Shown: one piece after another, positions 38,134-56,071 of the stretch
Numbering within the stretch: position 1 is the stretch's first letter
Layout: each line of letters opens with the position of its first letter
Source of the DNA: Phycomyces blakesleeanus NRRL 1555(-)
Taxonomy: Eukaryota; Mucoromycota; Mucoromycetes; Mucorales; Phycomycetaceae
Direction of reading: 5' to 3'
DNA length: 64,000 nt
Assembly (NCBI RefSeq): GCF_001638985.1
Contig: NW_017265135.1
Span: 1,727,223-1,791,222, forward strand
Position numbers and translations under genes: made by a program
Notes under the pieces: model-generated
Told to the model about the DNA's origin: nothing
Database searches by the model: none
What the model saw: only the letters and a program-made list of their open reading frames with translations

Positions 38134-40581
38134 ATGGCTTACATCAAGAGTATGTTTTGTAAAAAAAAAGCAGTATTTTTTCGGTTTACGTTTCTCCTTG
38201 ACTTGCTCACTTCAAACAAATTTCATAATAGAATATACCTTTGCACCCCTCCCTCAGACTAATCGCGGCGAGGCGATCAAACTCGGAAGCGATCCAAAAG
38301 GAAAAACCTTTTTGTATACTAATGGCAAGTCGGTGTTCATCAGAGACATTGAGGTAATAATGTTAAATGTGCAGTCAAACAAAGTCCAGAATTCATCGTG
38401 TGTCTAAAACGCGAACCTACCAACGATAGAACCCTACTCTCGCAACTGAATATGTCGGACATTCCGCTCAAACTACTGTGGCTCGTTATAGCCCCAGCGG
38501 ATACTATATTGCATCTGGAGGTATAAGGCTCTGAGAAGTGTAAATACGTGTATACTAAATATTTCAAGTATAGATATTAATGGAAATGTCCGTATCTGGG
38601 ACACTGTAAATGAGGACCACCTTTTGAAGAACGAAATAAAGCCCATATCTGGCAAGATTAGTGACATTGCCTGGGATTCTGAAAGCAAGCGTCTCATTGC
38701 TGTCGGTGAAGGAAAGGAAAGGTAGGGAAATTACAAGATGCATGTATTCAAAGCAAATCATTGAAAGCTAAATCATACACAATATATGAACCTGGTAGAT
38801 TTGGACACGCATTTTCATTTGACACCCTTTCTTCTACTGGTGAAATTACTGGGCACTCCAAGGTGATCAACAGCGTCAGCATCCGCCAGCAACGCCCCTT
38901 CCGTGCAGTCACTGCATCGGATGATTTGACTGTAACATTCTATACCGGTGTACCATTCAAATATTCCAAGTCAATCAAGGCACACACTCGCTTTGTACAT
39001 GCTGTTCAGTTCTCGCCAGATGGCTCTCATTTTGTCAGTGCTGGAGCCGACGGCAAGGTAATTTAGTTATTTATGATTACACATATCAATCATTTGGTCT
39101 AAAATGCATTTATATCATTTAGATCTTTTTGTATGAAGGTCAAAATGGAGATCTTGTCCATGAGTTCACAGAAGAGAATAGCCACACAGGTGGTATTTTC
39201 TCTGTTTCGTGGTCTCCTGATAGCAAACAGCTTATTTCTTCTTCTGCTGACTCAACTGTGAAGCTATGGGATATTTCAAGCAACAAGGTGGTCAGGTAAG
39301 ATGGCTTTGTCTTTCTAGTGGACTTGTGGACTTGTGGACTTGTGGACTTGAACTTTAATACTTGATATTATATAAATAGCACTTTTGATATCAACACTGC
39401 CTCTAATGCAGTCGACAACCAGCAAGTGGGTAACTTGTGGCAAAATGATTGGCTCTTGAGTACCTCGCTTTCTGGAGAGATCAATTATCTAGACAAAAGC
39501 AGTGGCAAGATTTCTCGTACTGTGGATGGTCACAGCAAGGCAATTACCGCCTTGAGTGTTTCCAAGGACGATACACTATTCACTGGATCTTATGATGGTC
39601 GTGTTTATTCATGGGATTATGGAACAGAAGGTGGATCTACTTTGGCTGCACCTTTCTTGGGCCAAGGTCATGCCAATCAGGTAACAGCTCTGGTTGTCAA
39701 GGACACCACCTTACTCTCTGTTGGTATGGACGATATTATCAGAGCAGGAAGCACCGAAAGTAAATCATTCAGGTATATAAATCGACACTATAGAAGCAAA
39801 GATAGCATAGTTCCTTTTTTTTAAAAGAAAAAACATGTCGCATAACAAAACTCGCATATGTCTAAAAGTGACAAGGCAATTTCCACTGGTGCCCTTCCTG
39901 GATCTATTGCTGTCTCTAATGACAAGACCACTGTTGTTACTACTTCCGAAAACATCCAAATCTATGACGGTGACCTAAAGAAGATTAACCAAAAGGATGA
40001 TCTTGGATATTCCCCTACTGCTGCAGCCATCGATGCCAGTGGCAAGTATCTCATCGTTGGTGGCAAGGTAAATAATAAACATAATATCTTGGAAATACCA
40101 ATAGGATATACAGTACTAAATATACATACATACATACATACATATATAGGATAACAAAGCTCGTGTATATGAGTTGAGTGATTTGAGCTTGAATAAGGAA
40201 CTTTCCAACAATCTTGGTAATATCAGCGCTTTAGCTGCTCATCCCACATTGCCCTTGGTAGCTGTGGGTGATAGCGTGGGTAAGATCTTTTTGTATGACC
40301 TTGAAACTGGAAAGCCTGTTGTTCAGAGTTGGGTATTCCACACTGCCCGCATTACTTCTCTCGACTGGTCTTCCTGTGGATTGTTCTTGGTGAGCGGCGG
40401 TTTGGATACCCATGTCTATATATGGAACCGTGAGAAGCCTTTTAAGAAGGTCGCTATCAAGAACGCACATGTTGATGCCGTTAATAGCGTCCGTTTCCTG
40501 CACAATTCTGAGGGACTTGGTGTTGCAAGTGTTGGACAAGACGCAGCACTCCGTCTCTGGCAGGTTACAAAGCCTGAGTAA
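38134..40581 (+). CDS. AIP1: Actin-interacting protein 1 (WD40)
   Basis: WD40 double beta-propeller protein that works with cofilin to disassemble and cap actin filaments. Exons 38134-38149, 38232-38353, 38430-38520, 38574-38721, 38799-39057, 39123-39295, 39380-39772, 39869-40067 and 40150-40581 total 1833 nt, 610 aa (yeast 615). Aip1-specific blocks include FAPLPQTNRGEAIKLG, ATEYVGHSAQTTVARYSPSG, GNVRIWDT, SWSPDSKQLISSSADSTVKLWD and a C-terminal DAALRLWQV. About a dozen WD repeats are spread over the whole length. The start MAYIKKYTF is fixed by homology, and its first exon is only 16 nt. The intron before exon 7 carries a short tandem repeat. It diverges from SMC2. Confidence 0.95.
39313..39349 (+). 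repeat. Four tandem copies of an 8-9 bp unit in an AIP1 intron
   Basis: GTGGACTT(G) is repeated four times head to tail inside the 84-nt intron between AIP1 exons 6 and 7. It makes up nearly half of the intron. Confidence 0.75.
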
Positions 40582-40873
40582 TATATATATATTTACAAAT
40601 AAAGCAAATGCAAAAGGAGAGAATTAAGCTCTGCAGGTATAAGTTTTTTTTAAAAAAAAAAAAGTTCAATTCAATTAAAAACGAGCTTTTTAAGTAAAAA
40701 TTGGAGTTCGCTATCCGCTTTGTTTTCTGGGAAATTTTTGGCTTATTTAAGTTGCCGCTTAAAATACAGTAAATTGAAATATTAGTTGCTCACAAAGTGA
40801 ATGATCGATTAGAAATTTCTGATCGATTGAACTTAAAGTTTCTATTTTTGAAAGCGTACAAAAATACAAATAT

Positions 40874-40980
40874 AAGGTGCGGACAGACTAAAAGTTTAAA
40901 AAGAGGGCAAAAAAGAGTAAAACGAGTTTTTTTTTAGAATTTAATCAACAAGACGAACTTATGACTGACCGCACCTTTTT
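40874..40980. mobile_element. Short MITE-like element with GTGCGG terminal repeats
   Basis: AAGGTGCGGACAGAC at the left end (about 40874) is the near-perfect inverse of GACTGACCGCACCTT at the right end (to about 40979), with one mismatch. The interior of about 80 bp is AT-rich and non-coding. This layout is typical of a miniature inverted-repeat element. The target-site duplication is not clear because the flanks are A/T runs. Confidence 0.5.
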
Positions 40981-41106
40981 TTTAATTTTTTTTTCAAAAT
41001 TAGTTCAAATACATATTAGGTAAAATTGTGTCAAAAACACCTTGCCTGTAGTAAAGCGAGAGTCTTTTATTGTGGTTTTCTCAAGGCCCTGCACACTATA
41101 ACACAT

Positions 41107-41528
41107 TAGAGAACCCGTTGGGATGTGATATTTTGCTAGACTGCTAAAAAAGAATTCTTAGTGAAACCCAGTAAAAAAAAAGAAAAAACTCAACCACAGT
41201 TGATGAAAACATAAGTACTGTGACAAACATAAGAGAGATACATCTTAATAAACTTGGCTTTCCATGACTTATTCTCTTAAGTAGATAGATAGAGAAGACT
41301 CTTGACTATATTAGATTTATGTTAGAAGGTGGAAAAATAAACTCAATTCTTAATAAAAACTTGGTGATGAAATGGATTGAAAAACTAGAAAACTCCCAAT
41401 TTTTCACTCCATTTCATCACTAAATGGCCTCCCTCAGTAAAATTTTACATCTTTTCATTGGAATTTAAATCGCCGCGTAAAGCAAAAGTGTGAAAATTTA
41501 GAATTTTCACTCGACAACGGGTTCTCTA
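41107..41528. mobile_element. MITE with 14-bp terminal repeats and TA target site
   Basis: TAGAGAACCCGTTG at 41107-41120 is exactly inverted as CAACGGGTTCTCTA at 41515-41528. Both ends carry TA, the target duplicated by Tc1/mariner transposases. The 422-bp element has no coding capacity. Its interior contains a further inverted repeat: GGTGATGAAATGGATTG (about 41363) against a near-perfect inverse at about 41407-41423. It is probably a non-autonomous derivative mobilised in trans. Confidence 0.65.
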
Positions 41529-41689
41529 TTGTTTTCATAAAAAGATGCTCTTCTTCTCAATCCCGGTGGCAATGGAAGAAGACTAACCAATCAGAGCTGT
41601 CTAAAAGATTTGCCGTTTTATTTCCTTTTTTTGAGCTTTGATCTGTCCACACCAAATAATTATTAATAAACCCCAATCAAAAATATAAT

Positions 41690-42045
41690 AAAAGTCAGCC
41701 ACAGTTGTGAAGATTTATAAGTTGGAAACATCGATATTGAATAACATAAAGAAAATAAACTTTAATAACCTCGTCTTACTCGGTCAAGTAAAAATACATA
41801 AGAAACTTCAGTCAATATGATCTTTTTTTAGGGGAGAGAAATAAGCTTAATTTTTACTAGAAATTAAGTAAGCATTTGGAGCGAAAATTTAAGGAATCCA
41901 TAACTTCTCGCTTCAAATCATCACAAAATAGCCTCCACGCTAAAGTTAGTAAAAAAAAATCTTTGGAAATTAATTCGAAGCTTGAAATAAATATTTGCAA
42001 ACGTTCGGAATTCTCGCTCGACAGTACCTCTGCTAAAAGTTTGCG
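41690..42045. repeat. Diverged second copy of the adjacent MITE interior
   Basis: Several blocks recur in the same order as in 41185-41528: a block around CCACAGTTG, a stretch around ATAAACTTTAATAA against CTTAATAAACTT, CATCACAAAATAGCCTCC against CATCACTAAATGGCCTCC, and ATTCTCGCTCGACAGTACCTCT against ATTTTCACTCGACAACGGGTTCTCT. The ends are eroded. I infer an older copy of the same family in tandem. Confidence 0.4.
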
Positions 42046-42123
42046 TATATAATACGAGTGACCCTGAGCACCGTGACTTACCTTTTTATTTGGGGAAGTA
42101 CTGCTGTGGCAGTATTAGGAGTC

Positions 42124-42330
42124 CGGAGATTTACTCTCCGATAGTTCCCACAATGGTTGTGGTCGACCGGTTTTCATTTCCATTTATAGAGAGTAGCTTA
42201 ATTCCATAAAAGGGCAACACATTAAAGGGCAATACTAACACCAGCGATAGGTTTGCAGTGGACTGTCACACATTGCTATAAATGGTAAATAAATAATTGG
42301 GCGGCCAACCAGTTTCTACTGGTCGGCCGC
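42124..42330. other. Cluster of three perfect or near-perfect hairpins
   Basis: Three inverted repeats lie in 207 bp. CGGAGA/TCTCCG is at 42124-42140 and CCACAA/TTGTGG at 42148-42162, followed by the palindrome GGTCGACC. A 13-bp stem, GCGGCCAACCAGT with a TTCT loop, is at 42301-42330 (one G-U type mismatch). The block is richer in G+C than its surroundings and lacks an open frame. It could be a structured RNA, a repeat end or a regulatory region. I found no tRNA A/B boxes and no match to a known RNA that I can defend. Confidence 0.45.
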
Positions 42331-42475
42331 AACTAGGTAGACGACTATTGTTAGTCAAATACTAGTGGAAGGTGTGCAGGTGTAAAGGATCGAAATAACT
42401 TAGCAAAGGAGACTAAGATCGATGCGAATAAACAGTCACGAATAAAATAGATGGCTGAGTGCACTCGATTACTAC

Positions 42476-42506
42476 GTCACGTGCGGCACTTGACGAGCGT
42501 GACGTC
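42476..42506 (+). promoter_or_regulatory. Cbf1-like and CRE-like sites upstream of eS19
   Basis: GTCACGTG at 42476-42483 matches the Cbf1 consensus, and TGACGTC at 42500-42506 matches an ATF/CREB half-palindrome. Both lie 110-140 bp upstream of the eS19 start codon, followed by a pyrimidine-rich stretch (42571-42600). Cbf1-type sites are known in ribosomal protein promoters of several fungi; use here is inferred. Confidence 0.45.
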
Positions 42507-42614
42507 GATATTTTCATTTGTTCGGGATCAAATTTTTTTTTTATTATTGTGGGCAGGGCCGTGCAACGAATCGCTCTCTCTTTTTTTGCTTCTCGCTTTC
42601 AGTGCACTCACACG

Positions 42615-43510
42615 ATGACTGGTATCACTGTTAAGGACGTCAACGCTCACGGTACGCACTCCTATTACTTCTATTATATTACACTCTACAGAGTGTGAGC
42701 CTTGAAGCAAAGCCAGAGTCACATACTGGTGGTTTCATTGTTCGATCAACTTGATGGCTTGGCTTCATCACTTTGCGATCCACATTTCTTCTCCCTCTCT
42801 CTTTATCTGCCAATACGTACAGTAAAATCCCAAATTTATGGTCACGGCGACATAAGTAACGGAGGACAGCTTAAACGAACTGCGAACAGCATTTGCAACA
42901 ATTTTTATTTCACCAAATAAACTGAGAGAGGGAGAGAATTGTGGACAAGTTTGGGTGGCTTGGCCTTCTGAAAAAATTAAATTTTCTAATCTTAACCTAT
43001 AATAATCCAGAGTTCATCAAGGCCTACTCTGCCTACCTCAAGCGTACCGGTAAGCTCGAGGTCCCCAAGTTCGTCGACATTGTCAAGACTGGATCCTACA
43101 AGGAGTTGGCTCCTTATGACCCCGACTGGTACTACGTCCGTGCCGCTTCCGTTGCTCGCCACATCTACATCCGCAAGAGCGTCGGTGTCGGTGCCTTGAA
43201 CAAGGTTCACGGTGGTCGCATCAACCGCGGTTTCCGTCCCTCCCACCACGTCGAGGCCTCTGGTTCCGTCAACCGTAAGGTTCTCCAGTCCCTCGAGAAG
43301 ATCGGTGTCTTGGAGCAGGACAAGAAGGGGTATGTATTATACTTTTTTTAAAAACAAAACAACAACAACACATACTATAATTACAATAATTAACCATATC
43401 TTATTTTTATTTCTTTCTCAATTAGTGGCCGTCGCATCACCCAGGATGGTCAGAGAGATTTGGATCGTATTGCCATGACCCTTGTCGCTTCCGAGGAGGA
43501 TGACGAGTAA
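42615..43510 (+). CDS. RPS19: Small-subunit ribosomal protein eS19
   Basis: Component of the 40S head needed for pre-rRNA processing. Exons 42615-42651, 43011-43329 and 43426-43510 give 146 aa, the normal length. The protein begins MTGITVKDVNAHEFIKAYSA and contains GKLEVPKFVDIVKTG, PYDPDWYYVRAASVARHIY, GRINRGFRPSHHVEASG and a C-terminal GRRITQDGQRDLDRIA. The short first exon with a 359-nt first intron close to the start codon is typical of fungal ribosomal protein genes. Codons are strongly biased to C-ending triplets (GTC, AAC, CGT/CGC), unlike the neighbouring genes, as expected for high expression. Confidence 0.97.
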
Positions 43511-43978
43511 ACCTTTGTTATTTACACAACCCCAATAAAAGCATTGCTTTGACATCTTATTTCACTATATACATATTTTACATCTGCATACAGTGTAGGC
43601 TGTAGAAAAGGGTGGCTTGTGAAAAAATGTGTGCGGAATCCAGAGGGAGATTATTTTTTTTAAAAAAAGGGGGTAGTGGGGTTAGGGAATATTCTTTAAA
43701 GATAAAATATTTCAAAGACAAGGAAATTTGGATTGTATTTTTTGAGACCAATAACTGAGCAAGTGAAAGTTTTTTTTTTCTTTCTTTCTGTTATTATTAT
43801 TGTTTCTTTTATTTTATATATTTTTTTTAAAATAATAATAATATATAAATATTTTACTTTATATTATTTTTAAAAATTATTTTGTTTTTGAGGTTGAATA
43901 CAAAATTTTATTTCAAGAGAGATATTTTTTTTTGTTTTTTTTATTTTATTTTATTTTTTTACTTTCTATACCACAAAG
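43511..43978. other. Convergent intergenic region
   Basis: Between the 3' ends of eS19 and the kinase. Dominated by T runs and ATT/TAA repeats (43790-43970). No coding region is supported. Confidence 0.5.
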
Positions 43979-47765
<3,787 letters not shown>

Positions 47766-48674
47766 TATGTAAAGATAATAAATAAAGTGTAGTAGGTAAG
47801 CCTTAAAGATTGCAATAATTAGATGTAGTAAAAAAAAACAAAGTAATATTCAGCCGAAGATGATAGATGAGGTATATGTAGTAAAATATAAAATATATTT
47901 CACAATGAAACTTAATTAAAAAAAAAAGAAGTATAAGAATCTTTTTGACAAAGCCGATCCAGAAAGGTTCTTGGAGAAAAATGTAAGACATTCAATAGTA
48001 ATAAAAGTAAAACAATGTATTCTTTAAATGCCAAGGCAACACTCGTTGTTAGGCTTCAACAATGCGTATATTAATATATAGGATTATTACAACGCTACTC
48101 CCTTTCTTAAAGACAATAGTCAAAACAATGACGCTAGAGAATTATTATTATTTTTTGGATATTTAATACCTAGACTCAAGTATGTATCTTTTTTTAAGAG
48201 CCACAAAGACACGGAAGAAGTACTTATCTTCTAAAAATGCTCTTATATTTGGCTTTATAATTCAATTTCTTTGTACCCGAGAGATGATACTCATACTGTT
48301 ATATATATATATATATATGTCATATTTATTTGATTCGTCTGCCCCGCTTGCTTCCCCGCGCCCCCTTTCATTACACCATACATTCAACTTGAGCCCTGCA
48401 TCGATGGTGATCATTTACAGATTTACTGTATTAATTGCTTTTATTTTATTTTATGTATTTGTATATGTATGTCGTTGTGTGTCTGTAAGTTAGTTACTAT
48501 AATTCTTTGATATATTATAGCACAAAACAAAGGACAAAGGCGAACGATGGGTAAAGGAGATGTGTGAACTATTTTTTCGAGGGAATTCTTTTACAGAAGC
48601 AAAACAGCAATAATGAAATATTTGTCGTTGTGTTGCCTTATTTTTTTTTCCTTTCTTCAGTCAATGAAGGACTA
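47766..48674. other. Intergenic region upstream of the kinase
   Basis: AT-rich with a TA repeat (48301-48318). No supported gene; it includes the kinase promoter and the 3' UTR of the polyQ gene. Confidence 0.45.
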
Positions 48675-51630
<2,956 letters not shown>

Positions 51631-51744
51631 GAGGGAAGAGGAGTAGGAAAAGGGAAAAGGGCGCAACCGCACAAAAGCTGTGTCAATTTTTCTATTTTTT
51701 TTTTAATTTTTTATTTTATTTTATTTTATTTTATATAAATGTAT

Positions 51745-51776
<32 letters not shown>

Positions 51777-53186
51777 TATTGACCTGTGAGTCAAAGAAAA
51801 TAATAGTAATTTATTTATATACAAGAAAATAAATTGGATTTTCAAACTAAATTTGCGTACTTCAATATTATTTTTTTGCGTGTGAGTATTTTTTTTTTAA
51901 CTTTTGCGCGCACAATTTGCGTAATAAAAACTTTATAACAGGTATCTCTCTACATCTTCTCAGTATATAGATATAGATGAAATATATATAGATATATCTA
52001 TTGGTTTGTATGGAATTTGTTGTGAGCGCAGATTTTTATTATTTACGAAAAGGAAGAAGTTGTATTGTCTGTTTGATGACTATGGGTGTTATAAATATGA
52101 GTCAAGTATAAGTTCAGAGCAGAGGTAAAGAGATGGTTGAAGACGAACAAAATAAAATTGGAAAGACCAGTGGGTGATACGCTCTATTTATTATACAAAT
52201 ATAAATACGTATGTATGTATATCTTATTTTATGTTCACTATTCTCACCCCCCCCCCCCCCCCTCACCCCCCTTTGCCTTAATTCAATATGTCTTCAATTG
52301 ATGTACGTCTCTTAAGGTATGCATTGCGCCAATACCACGTATTGGTCCCTTGCTCCTGATCAAAGTAACGTCAAAGAGTCCTAACAATTAGGTTTATATA
52401 GAAGGCTAACTGCCCTTGAATGGAATGTTTGGCAGCCTGATATTGATTATCTTGTTTAGACAAAAATCAAATAAAAAATGGTTCTTTTGTTTGTTTTGTT
52501 TTATTGGGAAGATGAAACAACCAAAGAACAAACAGTGAGTCTTGTCGTACCTGAAAGTTAGTATTCATTTACTCGTATTTTTTTCTTAAAAAAAAACAAA
52601 AGGTAAAGGGTTATTTCGTCTAAAGGTGTTTCTAGATATTAATGTGTATTGATCTCATTACATTACATTATATTATATAAAGAGTCGGTCGTCATCTCTA
52701 TCTAACACTTCCTGTTAGAGAAAAGAACCATTCACTATGGCCCGCCTTCTTGTAAAGACAAATGGCTAAAAGGATGTACTTCCTTGGGCTCAGCCTATTA
52801 CTCACTTGAGAAAATATTAAGATCTTTAAAAAATAAATTATGATTTTTCTCTTTTGCTACACAAAACATAGAGAGATTCCATTATCTGAGCTCTATTGTT
52901 TCCCTACAAAAAATAAATAAATAAATAGTACTTTAAAGTGCGTAAAATTAAAAATAATAATAATAATAATATTGATACGTAAATTTAGTTTGAAAATCCA
53001 ATATAATATAATATCAATATTTTGGCAAGGAGCTGTTTCTGGTGTAGAATATAGGATCGTGCGTTGTGTGACACGATTACAGTACACAGAGTCAACGGGT
53101 TCTGATATGGCAAATAAATAAATAAATAAAAGCTCTGGTTTCTTATTTGATTTCAATACTGTTACCTATATCTATATCTATATCTA

Positions 53187-53217
<31 letters not shown>

Positions 53218-53993
53218 ATATATATCCTTGTTCTTATTCTTATTCTTATTTATTTATTCATAAAGAAATATATAATAATCTATATAATTAAAATAAAGTA
53301 AAAAGGTTAAAAATGAATAAGAAATACGAAGAAACCAACCACAGGCAGGCAAGTTGTTGCTGTTATTGTCGTCTTTCAAAGTATCTTGATTCATACAATT
53401 TGACGTCAACAGAATTATCTTTACCCATCTTCTTTGGCCACAAGGCGTCTTCTTCCAGGGACGTCATCTGCCCCCATCCAAAGGGGAAAGGGGAAATGTT
53501 GTCCAATAACAATGGAGACCAGGGTGACAATCACTATCACCTCGGACCATAGATCAAATCATCCAAAAAAAAAAAAACCTCTCCAAAACCAAATCAAACC
53601 CCGACATTTCTCTCTCTTTTTTTTATTTTACTTTATTTTAATTTCACTCTCTCATACTTTCACTTACACTCACTTACACTCACTTACACTCACTCACCAG
53701 ATAATCACATATATTGTTTAACTGCTAATTTTATTTTAATTATATTATATATATAAAATCTAATATTATAATAGAAAATAATATAATATAAAATAATTCT
53801 CTCCCTCTCTCTTAGTTGCACTTTAACAATAGCCAATCAAAACCTATAAAAATATGACGTCCTTAAAATAACTTCAAAAGTGGTGTTCATAGCATATTAA
53901 GGTGCCACATCAATGCTTTGATTTTAATAGGGGTTATTTTTTTTTTCTTTTTTTTCTTTTCTTCTTATTTTGTCTTCTTTAAAACAAGCGATA
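51631..53993. other. Divergent 2.4-kb intergenic region with microsatellites
   Basis: Lies between the divergent polyQ gene and ESS2. It contains TTTTA/TTTA repeats (51712-51775), a run of 16 C at 52247-52262, an AATA run (52965-52972), TATATC then TATC repeats (53167-53222) and CTCACTTACA repeats (53650-53695). A 79-codon frame at 53313-53552 shows no family features. CCAAT at 53833-53837 and TATAAAAATA at 53845-53854 form a plausible ESS2 promoter. Confidence 0.5.
53833..53854 (+). promoter_or_regulatory. CCAAT and TATA boxes upstream of ESS2
   Basis: CCAAT (53833-53837) and TATAAAAATA (53845-53854) lie 140-160 bp before the ESS2 ATG, with a pyrimidine-rich leader (53938-53965) in between. 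Function is inferred from position only. Confidence 0.35.
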
Positions 53994-55840
53994 ATGTCGA
54001 CCAATCCCGTCGTCCTTGACGAAGATACTTACACAGAAGCCATCAGCTACATTATAGAACGCGATTTCTTCCCTAATTTAGCAAAACTCAAAGCACGCCA
54101 AAACTACTTTCAAGCTCAAGAGAGTGGCAGTCTTGTCAGTCTCCAACAAGCAGGAAAAGCACTTTCAGATCTCTCTCAAACACCACTTCAGCGTACAGGT
54201 CAGTCACCTATCGGACAAGAATATGGAGAAGAACAACAATAATCAATCGTTTAAATCTCTTATTTTCTCTCACAGCTGGAGCACCCGAATCACTTCCACA
54301 AAACTTCTACAACCAAGACGAACCAGAACTTGCTACACGAGTCAACCTCAATCTGTCCCTAGACCAATTCCAAACGCTTTACACCAGGTTAGATACAAAT
54401 ATATATATACATATATATATTAAAAATAATAAGAAGAAGAAACAAGAAACAAGATGAAAATATAAAGAAAGTTTCAAATTGACCGGACATTATTAACCTG
54501 CATCTATATATTATATTATATTCTTTTTTTTAAATAATAATAATGATTAAAATGTAAATTAGCGAAGACAATGCCTCATTTACCGATCTACTCGAAAAAG
54601 CCAATGCAAAACGCAAAGATAAATATAAGCTTATATTCGACGAAACAGCCAATCGACTTTTAATTGAAGGTGTGCCAAACAATGGAGCTTCGTTAAAGCG
54701 AGTAAAAGCAGATGAAGCACCCCCAGGAACATGGAAATACATGCCAAGAAATGCTTTAATGTACTTCGCAGACGGCACGGGCGGAACACTTTTGAACGAA
54801 GCAGACTCTAGAGCACCTCCACGAGCCATTGCTCATGGAAACACTCAGTTGGAAATAGAAGAAGAAAAAGTAAAAAAAAAAAAGATATATACATGTTTGG
54901 TCTTCTTCATAGAAGACTGGGTATGATAAATATCAGTCTTGGAGAGATTAACTGTTTTGCTTAGGAAAAGTCGGAAACTTCACTTAAACCATCTGATATT
55001 GCAGCACAACAAGGAAAAATGACACCTTGGAAGGAAATCAATGGTATAATTCACAATTTCTTTTCTTATTCTTCAAGAGAGAAAGAGTAGCATGATTCTA
55101 AAGAGTTTGATTAAATAGGTCTGGACAACTCCCATACACCAGAATTCAGAGGTTTCAGTCTTGTTGATGCAACACCTTCACCTACGCCTTCACGTATGGG
55201 TACTCCGATTATGACATGGGGTTCCATTGAGGGAACTCCTGTTCTTATTAAAGGATCAGAGACACCAGGTATATTTAATATATCATATATATATTCAAAG
55301 GCTTCAATATCATAAAATAATAATATTAATCTTCTTGTTTGTTCTTTTGGTCAGGTCCTCAATTTTCACTTCCAAAGGCATCTCGTAGAGAGGCGCTGGG
55401 CATGAGACTGTCTGAAAGAGCTTCTCGTGCCTACCGAAAGAAAACAAAGGAGAGAGCTAATGCTGTCAGAGGAACACCTCGATCGGGGCAAGGATATACA
55501 ACCAAAAAAAAAGGGGGGGTATAATAGAAAACAACGACTTATATATATATTTTTGTAGAGCTGGTCTTATGTCTCCGGCTGCTCAACATTTGATGCGAAC
55601 ACACACTCCATATTCTTTGGGCGGATTCGATGCTGCACTCCGGTCATCTTACGGTTCTCCGTCTGCTACTCCTAGTAAGTTAGTCTCGCTTTCGACAGGA
55701 AGACACGAACCAACTCATGGAGTGCCATGGCAGACAGGCGACCTGGAGCAACCCCAACTCCTCTATTCAGAGCAGGTGCTACACCAGGAACGGCTACTTT
55801 CAAGACACCCTTTGGCGACACGCCTGTCAAGAAATCTTAA
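53994..55840 (+). CDS. ESS2: ESS2/DGCR14 (Bis1) nuclear splicing-associated protein
   Basis: Conserved nuclear protein associated with the late spliceosome (human ESS2/DGCR14, fission yeast Bis1). Exons 53994-54198, 54276-54387, 54563-54869, 54965-55043, 55119-55268, 55355-55487, 55559-55674 and 55734-55840 total 1209 nt, 402 aa. Family blocks: VLDEDTYTEAISYIIERDFF, PNLAKLKARQNYFQA, LMYFADGTGGTL, MTPWKEINGLDN, FSLPKASRREALGMRL, LMSPAAQHLM. The C-terminus is rich in TP motifs (possible kinase sites). The intron after exon 6 needs a GC donor (GCAAGG at 55488) to keep phase with LMSPAAQ; the only GT donor nearby (55519) gives the wrong phase. Position of the last intron (55675-55733) is set by phase. 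Confidence 0.92.
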
Positions 55841-55949
55841 ATCCTGGGGGTTTTTAACCATTTTTATAAAATTGTTTTATTGGATACGTATATTTCTTCT
55901 TCTTCTTCTTATGTTTATATATAAGTTCTGTTCTGGTTTTATTGTTTCG

Positions 55950-55956
<7 letters not shown>

Positions 55957-55986
<30 letters not shown>
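55957..55986 (+). repeat. GA dinucleotide microsatellite
   Basis: About 15 uninterrupted AG units in the 231-bp gap between the convergent ESS2 and SEC63 genes. Confidence 0.9.
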
Positions 55987-55991
<5 letters not shown>

Positions 55992-56071
55992 GGTGGAGTT
56001 GGAGGGATTGGAGGAGAGAGAAAAAGAAAAGATGGATTTATGTTATGTTATTTTGGAATATATATGTTTTT

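Noticed and set aside
42652..43010. Possible snoRNA in the 359-nt first intron of eS19
   Set aside because: TTGATGG and CTGA boxes are too far apart and imperfect; no convincing H/ACA fold seen by eye.
53313..53721. Frames of 79 and 95 codons upstream of ESS2
   Set aside because: Overlap each other, run into simple repeats, and have no homology signal I can recognise.
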